Source of the DNA: Strongylocentrotus droebachiensis
Lineage: Eukaryota; Echinodermata; Echinoidea; Camarodonta; Strongylocentrotidae
Assembly: GCA_035222895.1 (NCBI GenBank)
Contig: JAVYIG010007533.1
Span: 36,787-100,786 of the forward strand
Reading direction: 5' to 3'
DNA length: 64,000 bases
Shown: positions 37,801-49,800 of the stretch, one piece after another
Layout of the letters: each line of letters starts with the position of its first letter
Position numbering within the stretch: position 1 is the stretch's first letter
Notes under the pieces: generated by a model
What the model was told of the DNA's origin: nothing
What the model saw: the letters and a program-made list of their open reading frames with translations, nothing else
Databases searched by the model: none
Program-made: the position numbers and the translations under genes

Positions 37801-40800
37801 TTGTCCTTCATGTATTCGCTTCATTTGAGGGGAGCCTTTGATAGTCTGTAAGGAAATAAAGAAGAAAAAAAACATTGCCTCACTAGATTTAGATTTGTCG
37901 AAAAAACATTATATTTCTAGACAGACAGCAATTTGCAAATCCTACGGACTTAGGGAGTTTTTACAGCACAGTCATTCATATGTCAAATTCTTGGAGCACC
38001 AAACTATATGTAGATCCTTCCTATAGCTATAGAGATTGTAGTGAGAGGGAACTATTTGAAGCTCCATAAATCGACCTTTGAGTCTGCACACAGGCAAGTG
38101 TCAGAACTACAGTCAAACCTGCTTTAATAATAATAATAATAATAATAGCCTAATAGTCCACTCCAAACATTTTTTGTCTACAAAGATCACTTTTTGTCTT
38201 TCCCTTGGGCGGTCACTACAGACATGTTCGATTGTATCTCTCTCTACTAGGTACATATATATCTTCAGATTACTGGACAATGCTCCTTTTAGTTCCCCTT
38301 TGTAGCATTTAATACACCATGATGTGATATGATATAATCAAACATTTTTCGTCTTCTGTTTAGGTCCAACAACAGGTTGTCCATCAGGTTTATTATCTCG
38401 TCTGATGGCCATCTCTGGTCAGATTGCCCTACAGCAATTGATCCACCTCGACGTGATGGTGCAGTGTGAGCTCAAAAGAAGACACAATGTTCAAGAGAAG
38501 AAGAAGGAAGATAAGAAGGAGAAAGCAAAGGTAGGGTTTTCGTTAAACTGTATGTTACTCAGGGCTCAATACCAAACAGATGCCCTGCGCACATGGGCAC
38601 CCCAAAATAAGCCCAGCCCCCATTTTGTATTAAACTGCATGTAGAAATGGTTAGTGTGGAGCCCTGCCTAACTTTAGGAAGCACTTGTCATCAAGCCATT
38701 TTTATGCCTCCGTTACGAAGTAGCCGGAGGCATTATGTTTTCGGGTTGTCCGTCCGTCCGTCTGTCCGTCCGTCCGTACGTACGTCCGTCTGTCCGTACG
38801 TACGTCCGTCCGTACGTACGTCCGTCCGTCCGTCCGTCCGTACGTCCCGTTCTCGTGATCGCGTTATCTGAAGAACCGATTGATGGATTCCTGCCAAACT
38901 TTGGTCATGTATGTATCTTGCAGAGCCAATGAACTGATTAGATTTTGGGGTCACGAGGTCAAAGGTCACAGGGCTCATTATGTATGCAAAAACTGCTCGT
39001 GATCGCGTTATCTGAAGAACCGATTGATGGATTCCTGCTAAACTTTGGTCATGTATGTATCTTGCAAAGCCAATGAACTGCTTAGATTTTGGGGTCACGA
39101 GGTCAAAGGTCAAAGGTCACGGCTCATTATGTATGCAAAAACAGCTCGTGATCGTGTTATTTCAAGAACCGATTGATGGATTCCTGCCAAACTTAGGTCA
39201 TGTATGTTACTTGCAGAGCTGATGAACTGATTAGATTTTGGGGTCATGAGGTCAAGGTCAAAGGTCATGCGGCTCATTATATATGCAAAAATAGCTTGTG
39301 ATCGCATTATCATTAGAACAGATTGATGGATTCCTGCCAAACTTCGATCATGTATGTATCTTGCAGAGCCAATGAACCGAGTAGATTCTTGGGTCATGAG
39401 GTCAAAGTCAAAGGTCATGCGGCTCATTATATATGCAAAAATAGCTTGTGATCGCATTATCATTAGAACAGATTGATGGATTCCTGCCAAACTTCGATCA
39501 TGTATGTATCTTGCAGAGCCAATGAACCGAGTAGATTCTTGGGTCATGAGGTCAAAGGTCATGGGCTCATTATGTATGCAAAAATAGCTTGTGAACGCAT
39601 TCTCATTAGAACTGACAGATGGATTACTATTTAACTCGGGACATCTTGCAGAGCCAATGAACTGAGTAGATGTTAGGGTCATGAGGTCAAAGATCAAAGG
39701 GTCATATATGTATATGAGAAATTGCTTGTAATCACGATATTCTGAGAACCTGTCAATGGATTACAAGTGAACTTCTGTTTTTGTTTTGTTTTGGTTTGTA
39801 AAGCTGCTCTATGACGGAGGCATCATTTCGACTGCGCGCAGTCGAAGTTCCATCTAGTTAAATATACGTCTGAAAGTGGACTGAGGCTGGCCCCTGTTTC
39901 TTTCTTCTATCAACTTCTCTTATGTTATTCTTTGTTTCTTCCTTCTTTCACCTTCTCTTATGTTATTCTTTGCTTTTATAATTCTATCACTTTCTCTTTC
40001 TGTCTTCCCTTATGTTATTCTTTGTTTCTTCCTTCTTTCACCTGCTCTTATGTTATTCTTTGTTTTTTATAATTCTATCACTTTCTCTTTCTGTCTTTCC
40101 TTATGTTATTCTTTGTTTCTTCCTTCTTTCACCTGCTCTTATGTTATTCTTTGTTTTTTATAATTCTATCACTTTCTCTTTCTGTCTTTCCTTATGTTAT
40201 TCTTTGTTTCTTCCTTCTTTCACCTGCTCTTATGTTATTCTTTGTTTTTTATAATTCTACCACTTTCTCTTTCTGTCTTTCCTTATGTTATTCTTTGTTT
40301 CTTCCTTCTTTCACCTTCTCTTATGTTATTCGTAGTTTTTATCATTCTATCACTTCCTCTTTCTGTCTTTCTGGAGTGCGCCCCAACGTCAGCTCGTGAA
40401 AAGGCGATATGAGGCCGGCCTATGTGTAGACACAAAATTGCAGGCCCAAGATTATGTGTAACGTGGGTTTGATGATCTCGAGGCGGCTTCAAATTGCAGG
40501 CGTGAGGCCGGCTCCGAAACCAGCTTTAAAAGCCAACGCATGTGTAACAGGGGTCATATATGTGCATATAAATTGTCTAAGCGTAAATGTTAAACTTTTT
40601 ATGCCTCCGCCACCGAAGGTGGTGCCGGAGGCATCATGTTTTCGGGTTGTCCGTCCGTACGTCCGTCCCGTTTGACCGTTATCACAATATCTCAAGAACC
40701 ATTTAAGATTTAAACTTAAGACTCGGGAATAGTATTTATCACCATAGGAAGACGATCTGATTAGATTTTGGAGTACGTAGGTCAAAGGTCACAGGTCACA

Positions 40801-43800
40801 GAGGTCAACTTATGAAATTCCATACATTGAGATTGTTATCATGATATCTCAAGAACCACTGGAGATTTAAACTTCAAACTTAGTGATAGTGTGTATCACT
40901 ATAGGAAAACAATCTGATTAGATTTTGGAGCACGTATGTCAAAGGTCAAGGGTCACAGAGGTCAACTTATGAAATTCCATACATTGAGATTGTTATCATG
41001 ATATCTCAAGAACCACTGGAGATTTAAACTTCAAACTTAGTGATTGTGTGTATCACTATAGGAAAACAATCTGATTAGATTTTGGAGCACGTAGGTCAAA
41101 GGTCAAGGGTCACAGAGGTCAACTTATGAAATTCCATACATTGAGATTGTTATCATAATATCTCAAGAACCACTGGAGATTTAAACTTCAAACTTAATGA
41201 TAGCGTGTATCACCATAGGAAGACAATCTGATTAGATTTTGGAGCACGTAGGTCAAAGGTCAAAGGCCACAGCGCACATTATGAATGCAAAAACAGCTTG
41301 TGATCGCGTTATCTCAAGAACCGATTGATGGATTCATGCCAAAATTAGGTCATGTTTGTTACTTGCAGAGCCAATGAACTGAGTAGATTCTTGGTTCATA
41401 AGGTCAAAGGTCATGGGCCCATTATGTATGCAAAAATAGCTTGTGAACGCATTCTCATTAGAACTGACAGATGGATTACTATTTAACTCAGAACATCTTG
41501 CAGAGCCAATGAACTGAGTAGATTTTATGGTCATGAGGTCAAAGATCAAAGGGTCATATATGTATATGAGAAATTGCTTGTAATCACAATATTCTGAGAA
41601 CCTGTCAATGGATTTGATTGAAGGTGAATTCAATTTTTTTTTTCTGTTTTGGTTTGTAAAATTGCTCTATAACGGAGGCATCATTTTCGACTGCACGCAG
41701 TCGAATTCCATCTAGTTTAGACTACCATGTGGAATCGATATTGAGGCTCCTTTATTTAATATGTATTATTTATTTTTCAGATTCAGACCAAGTAATCATA
41801 CTGTTATTCTTTTTTTTTTTTTTTTTTTTTTTTTTCCAAATTTTTATTGATTTTCAAAATTTTGTTGTAACATTACAAAAACAACAATCATACAAGAATT
41901 AAATAATTGTATAACATTAAAAGAACAATAATCAAATACGAATCACTGTAACAATTACCCCCCAAAAAAACACAACAACAATCAAACAAACAAACAAACA
42001 GACCTGATGTAAAAACTAAAAAATCAGTCTCGGGTGGTTTGAACTGTATCATTATCAAAATATAATTATGGATAATTAAAATAAATTCTCAATAGGGGAC
42101 CATTTTCTATAGTGCATGTTTTCTTTGTGCTTTTGTTTAGCAATTACCAATTCTATATGTCTGATTTTGCAAATAAATGTTTCAAAACCTATGAAACTTA
42201 CTACTAAATTCCTGCATTTCTGAATATAAATGTATCTCTTCAATAAGATAATTAAGTGATTTAATAATATTTTATGTGGTCCTTTCCAATCCTTTATGAA
42301 TCCAAACATCATTCTTTTCCTAGATAGATCCTCATATCTGATAGATAGCTTTAGACCAATTTTATCAACAAAAGCTCGTCTTAAATCTTCAGCAACCTTA
42401 CACTCATAAAAAAGGTGTAAAGGAGTTTCAACAGAGGTCTCGCACATTGTGCAAAGTTCTGTCTGAACTTGCTTCATTTTAAATAGTCTCTCATTGGTGT
42501 ATAGAATATTATGCAAAATTTTAAACTGAAAGACTCTCATCTTAACTTCTATTGTGCATTTAAATGGGAGTAGATACATTTGTGGCCATTCCTCCTTTTC
42601 TATCCCATATTTAGTGGGAAATAGGGGTTCACAGACAGGTCTACATGTCAATTTGCTAACTAAATCAACATAAATATTTCTAGTTTTTAGTTTTTGAATT
42701 TCTACTGTCAAAAGGTCAGACTGATCATGTTCATAATCTATTTTCTCCAAGAACATTTGTATCAATAATTGATTAAATGAACTTCCCCATTTCTTCCTGA
42801 CTAGCGATACTATTGCCAAATATATCATGTAGTATTTACCTGGTACTCCTCTTGCTTTCCAAAGATTAAATTGCACAATGTTTCCATGTAGATCAAAAAG
42901 TTGATATACATAACATAGACCTGCCTCATGAAAGGCCTTACAGTAAACTGATTTATTATCAATAAGAATATGTTGATTGTTCCAAACAATTTGATTAAGT
43001 ACACTTGCTTGGGCTCCTTGATCATCAACAAATTGATTATACTCCTTTGTCTTGGACCATGCTAACAACAACATACTGTTATTCTTCTTTTAAATTATGG
43101 TGCTAGTAAAGTGACTAGTTTTCACATTATGTATGAATATATTAGCATGCAGTGGGTCTACCTGTAAACATTTTTTTCTTCATTTTGATGTTCCTGTCTT
43201 TGATAACAGGTGGCGATGACATACTGTACATGTAGAGCTCGCCTCCGTTTTGATGAATAATAATAATAATAATAATCTTTTAAAGCCCACTCCAAATTTT
43301 ATTAAACCTAAAATGGAAATTCTTTTTGCCCAATTGATCGTGAGCCCGGCAGCCACTGAGCAGCGCCAGATCGACGTTGCTCTTTCCCTTTAATGTTGAA
43401 CGCCAAACAAGGTAGCAGCAACTCCTGTCTTTTAATGTATTTTGGTATGACGCGGCCGGGGTTCGAACCCACAACCTCCCGGTTGTGAGGCGGACGCTCT
43501 ACTGTCTGAGACAACACACCGGTTGTAATTAGAATCACATAATGAATTGTGTTTGTTTGTTTGATAAGTTGCTTGTATGTTTATTTATTTATTTGTTTGT
43601 TGATTCCAGAGTGAAGGCGATAATGCCAACATAGAAGATGAGATGGGTTTAGCCGGAGCTACAGCCGAAGACGCGGAAGGAGAGTTCATCAAGCGCATCT
43701 GTGATACTGGTATTGTGACAGGTAAGTGATTGGACTATCATCAGCATCATCATTTCTATCATCATATGGTGATTATGTTCCTCATAACCCAATTTATGAT

Positions 43801-46800
43801 CAAAATATATGAACACCATTCACTAGTATTGTGACAGGTGGGTCATTGGAGTATCATCAGCATCATCATTTCTATCATCGTCATCATGTTCCTTATTACA
43901 CAATTTATGATCAAAATATATGAACACCTTTCGCATCGTCTTCAAATGGTGACCCAACATCTTAACCTTGGCTTTATTTCATTAATAAAATGTAGGGTCA
44001 GTGTTGCAGTTTGGCTTAGGGCTAGGGTTAAGTTTAGGAATTCACTCCGTAAAGGACTTTGACTGTGGAGCAATTGTCGCCAGAGCATGTGTTGCAGAAC
44101 CTTTCAAACTTATGTCATTCCTTAACCTTTATGTTCTCGATGTAGTAGCCTTTTGTTTTTTTCGTCATGTCACTTTTCAGTTTAACATCATCATGATTTT
44201 GCCTATTATTATTATTTTTACAGTTAACAATGAAAATATTCATACCCTAATACCAAGTTTTGTAATTTTTGAATATTTGAACAATTAATTTGTCTTGATT
44301 TTTATATTTCTTGAGAATGTGACACTATTAAAGCTTATATCTAAAAGTATTCAACAGAGGCCCGAATTCAACCAGTCCTCCTTTATCCTTGTCAAGCATC
44401 GCTTATGATTGCGATCTCCTGCACTTTTCCAACAGAATAGTTTGGATAATACTTTAAATTTATGATAATATGTTATGGAAATATTATGTTCCGTTATTAT
44501 ATGTACATATATTATGTAAAAAAAACATTTTGACATGAAGAAATTATTGTTTGTATATGTTGTATGATACCTTACAGTTATATGTACTTTGTTATTCAGT
44601 TATATTATATTTGGAAAAATGCAGAAATTAAATAAAATCAAATCAAATCAATTATTGATTTTTAGGACCCAATCTTCTTGGAGCCATAAAGCCTCTGGTG
44701 GTCCTGATCTGCAGTAATCCGGTCAAGTACTCGAGCCCAGAGCTCAGGGCTACCGCCAGCTTGGCCTTGGCTAAGTTCATGCTGGTCAGTGCAGAGTTCT
44801 GTGAAGCACAGCTACAGCTTCTCTTCACTGTCCTGGAGAAGGTATGTTGATCGTTCGTTCGTGTCTCCTTAGATCAAGATAGTTACGTAACGTTCCTTGA
44901 TTAAACTTAAATTAAATTAAATAAAGTTCTTCCATCGCCCGATTGCTGCAATGGCCGTTTCATTAACAAGGGCCAGTTCTTCATCTGTGCAACCCGTCCC
45001 GCCGCACTGCAAGAAGTGGTCCATCGTCTGAGTCTCTCCGCAGTCACAGAGAGTATCTTCTTCATGGGCATAGCCCCATCTCGCCATATTGACCTTACAC
45101 CGCCCCATTCTCGTCCGCATTCGATTTATGCATTGCCACTTCAGGTTAAGTCCTTTGATGAGTGCGGGCTTGGCTGATGGTGGAGGATTCTGTTCAGGTG
45201 GTGGGACAGAATCGAGGAAGCTGTGTCGGGATACAAGGCGTTTGTGGGGTTGTATGTTGATATCTCCCTGTTATGAGACCTGAGCAATTGTGACTTGATT
45301 AAGCCCTGGAAGAAGAAAGCAAATACAATACATTCTATTGGCTCCGTGGTATAAACACGTCTGCTTACCCATTTGCCAATGGGCAGGACATGTATGTCTG
45401 ATTTTCATAATCATTTGTTTTCCTTTCTTTTCTATTCTTTTCTTTCTTTTCTTTTTTTTCTTCTCTTTTCTAATCTCTTTTCTTTTCATCTTCTCTTTTT
45501 CTTCTCTTCTCTTTTTCTTCTCTTCTCTTTTTCTTCTCTTCTCTTCTTTCCTTCTCTTCTCTTCTCTATCTTTCTTCCCCTTCTCTTTTTTATTCTATTT
45601 TTACCTCTTATCTTAGCATGGTATATGAAAGGAAGTATTGGAAATCAGGCAATCACATACTATCAGTTGTATGTGTATGTACCTTTGAATTTTAAACATA
45701 CAATAGTGGAGTGAAAATGACTGATTTTATGAGAAATTGCATCTGACCGACATCCAATACTTGAGTTTGAGTTTAGTTTCTTTTATTTCAAATGAAAAAA
45801 CAATACATTAACAAACAAAAACATATATTTACAAAATTGATATTCCTGAACAATAAAGACATCTACACAGCATAAGTTTGTATTGCATTTACTCTAAATA
45901 ATTTCATAATTACTTTATAAAAATCATACAGCTTGTAGAATTTAAGTTCCTCAAAATAACTTTGATACAGTGTCATTAGAAGTATAATAATTAAAAAGCA
46001 AAGTATACAGACATAAACAATGAAATGATATGGATGATCGATGCAAGAAAAAAGAGAAATAGGAAGAGAAAGTAAAGAATGGAAGTCAGAAGAAGATGTA
46101 CCTTTGAATTTTAAACATACAATAGTGGAGTGAAAATGACTGCTTTTATGAGAAATTGCATCTGACCGACATCCAATACTTGAGTTTGAGTTTAGTTTCT
46201 TTTATTTCAAATGAAAAAACAATACATTAACAAACAAAAACATATATTTACAAAATTGATATTCCTGAACAATAAAGACATCTACACAGCATAAGTTTGT
46301 ATTGCATTTACTCTAAATAATTTCATAATTACTTTATAAAAATCATACAGCTTGTAGAATTTAAGTTCCTCAAAATAACTTTGATACAGTGTCATTAGAA
46401 GTATAATAATTAAAAAGCAAAGTATACAGACATAAACAATGAAATGATATGGATGATCGATGCAAGAAGAAAGAGAAATAGGAAGAGAAAGTAAAGAATG
46501 GAAGTCAGAAGAAGAATGAGAAGAGAGAAATGGCAGTTTTAGAATAAAATAGAATGCTCAGGGACGGGAGTCACAGTATATATTTCTGCCTTGCATAAAA
46601 ATCCCTCATATCCATGTATCATGTAAGATTTGTTTGCTATTTTATTTGTATGATTGAGTTCCCCAGTAGCAATCATCAGAGCTAATACAATCATAGTCAA
46701 ATCAGGTGGGGTATCACTACCCCACTTCTGTTTCTCTCGTTAAAACTTTGACAGAGCCACTATACACCACCACTATAACACAGGCACCAATGTAAATCAG

Positions 46801-49800
46801 ATGGGGTATCATGACCCCACTTTTGTTTCTCTCGTTAAAACTTGGACAGAGCCTTGCAGCTCTGCGTGAGAGATGGCAGCTGTACTCTTCATCATCTGAT
46901 GTAATAGTGTAAACAAACTCTTACTGGGGCTCTGCCTGAAAGGAAATGAGAAGTTGGAAATATATATTTTACTTGCTATTTTATTTGTATGATTGTAGTC
47001 TCCAGAAGCCATCATCCGAGCTAATACAATCATAGCCATCGGAGATCTCACGTTCCGTTTCCCAAATCTCATCGAGCCTTGGACTGCCAACATGTATGCC
47101 AGGTAAGAATAAATGATATATATATCATCATTTTTATTTTATTATTATTTTATACCAGTTGTCCATCACCAGTATAAACAAAAATGATACATGGAGCGAA
47201 AAATGAGTTTACTATGAAAAGCTCAAAACCTCCTCATGGAAAAAAATTCTTAACAAAAAGAGATATGGTTTCAAATAATTGATAAATATTTATATAATAT
47301 TGGATGGCTTTGAGTGCGATACAAGAATATATTGCTCGAGCTATGACAATATTGGACGAGTCATAGGCGAGTCTAATATTGTCTTAGCGAGTGCAATATA
47401 TTCTTGTATCACACGAAAAACAAAGTGTTACAATATTATTATCTATATTAGTCTGACTAGCGAAATAACAAAATTAAACTTATCGCTATGATATCGATAT
47501 CGCTAGTTGAAGTTCCCGGATCACTAAGCAATTCAAAAACAATATTGGTCAGTCATCCGGGTACTGCCCATAAGATATTGAATACACTGATTTGTTGTAC
47601 AACTTGGAAGCCTTATATAGATAATATTACTTCTCATCCTTGACAACCTCAACGGTGCTCCACTAAAATAAAACAAAGTCAATTTGCACTGCATCAAGCA
47701 CATATATTTTCATATATTGTACACATTTTTTTTATCTGTCTAGAAAGTTTACTAACTATGTATCTGTAATTACAGTTTCTGAGTTGATGAGCTATGACTA
47801 CAATTTACAGCCAATTGCATCTTCTTCTTTTTTTTTCAACTTGAAGGCCTGCGAAACCTCAATTACAATATGGGTATCCACATGACTATTTTGGACAGAT
47901 CACGAAGATTATATTTGAATATTCAAAGCAAAGAATCTTTTTTGTTTAAATACGGTAAAGATAAAGTTGAGTTCTGGTCTTGCGATTGCATTGTGAAAGA
48001 ACGTTGTGGAAAGGATCAGAAAAGGTTGATCATCTAGCATATACGTATTGGTATGTACTGCAAGATTCTGGAATCATCAAAATGATAAGAAATTTGGCCC
48101 AGTCTTGGTAAAGTTACAAGCACTGTACACAGAAAGATGTATATGGGACTACACGAACATGTGGTGTAAAAATCTGTCCTGATTCTTATGATGTTACATG
48201 CCATATTTAGAATATTAAGGCATTTGATTTGAAGAGCCATGCTTTTCATAGAACATCTGTTATCTGATGTTCTTCCACACTTGCATGATAACCATAATAA
48301 CTCTCACAAATTATTTTTCACCTCTTCCCAGAACTCAACCTTCTCTTTTGTAATATGCAGTGGGCTGTGGATGATCTAACACAATTTTTTGTTTTAAGTG
48401 GTATACTAAAAAAAAAAAAATTCTCTTCCCTTGCAGGCTTCGTGACCCGTCCGCCCACGTCCGTAAGAACACCCTCATGGTACTGACCCATCTGATCCTC
48501 AACGACATGGTCAAGGTCAAAGGTCAAATCAGTGAGATGGCCTCCTGCATCATCGACAGCGAGGATCGCATCGCTAGTCTGGCCAAGCTCTTCTTCTTTG
48601 AACTCTCGAAGAAGGTAAGCGACCACATATACACTAGAACCTTGTAACACCACGCAGGACCCTGTCTTACAAAGAGTTATGATTGATCCTAATCAATAGT
48701 AAGTCCTCCAATCAATCGCAAGTTTGTAGTCTCATATCTTTTATGTACATAGTTGCAATTGATATCAATTGCAAAAAAGTTGGGAATGATATCAACTTTT
48801 TGTAAGACAGGGCCCTGGTTTTTTATATTGAAACCTTTTTTTTTCAGGGCTCAAAAACAATGGAAAGCATAGATTGCCAAAATAACCTTGCCATAATAAG
48901 CTTATTATAACTGTGTTCTTTATTTATACCAAGATTCTACTGTATGTCATATGTTTTCTTTCTATTTCGTTTCTCCAATGATTTTAATAATAGGTTACCA
49001 GCAAATTTGAATCATTGTTCCTTTCATATTAATGTTTCATTTTATTTTGCTTTATTGAGATGTAGTGACAGATATACAGTTTCATATGTTAGCACTACCA
49101 CACAGAAGTTGTGAAGGTAAATTGACAGTTATCATCAATCATGCCTGAAAATATTGTTCCTTAATTCTAATTCAGATGTACCTACACTATTTTATTGATA
49201 TTTAATACTATCACACAAGTTAGACAGCTTTACCAATTATGGCAACCTCATAAATGATCAATTATTGTTTATTTCTAATGTACTTGTTCAATATTATTTG
49301 CATATACAGGGTAATGCTGTTTACAACATCCTTCCCGATGTGATCAGCAGACTCTCCGATCCAGAACTAGCTTTACCAGAGGAGGATTTCAAGACAATCC
49401 TTAGGTAAGTAACAAATCCATTCAGATATCACTCATATACGGTACATGTTATTTAATCAAGCTTTGTTGCAACGCTATAATCAAAGGCATTTCATGATCA
49501 TGCTTAACTCTTCTGGGATGAGCCATTTAGCATCTTGGTTTCCTGCTTAGAAATGGTAAAGTGGACGATTTTGTGGGAAGACAGTTGTAATTAAATGTAG
49601 TATGGGTACGAATCCAACCTATACATGCAACAATTCACTGGTTTAGGAGCTGAAGTTGCTGAACAGTTTGATTGCCATGTTTACTCAATTTTTTTCAAAC
49701 ATCTAGATAAGAGAAATAAAAATAATAATTTTAAAATTGTCATGCTACAGTCAAACCTGCTTTAGTGACCACCTGTCTACAAAGACCACCTTCTGTGTAT

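Noticed and set aside
38750-38850. Regular GTCCGTCC/GTACGTAC units considered as a CRISPR-like or designed array
   Set aside because: A simple microsatellite of the transposon. No spacers, and the genome is eukaryotic.
38733-39697. Minus-strand frames of 126 and 195 codons with internal repeats
   Set aside because: Translation of the tandem internal repeats of the Helentron-like element.
39960-40412. Staggered forward frames of 67-98 codons with repeated sequence
   Set aside because: Products of the 91-bp tandem repeat, a length not divisible by three, so the frames rotate.
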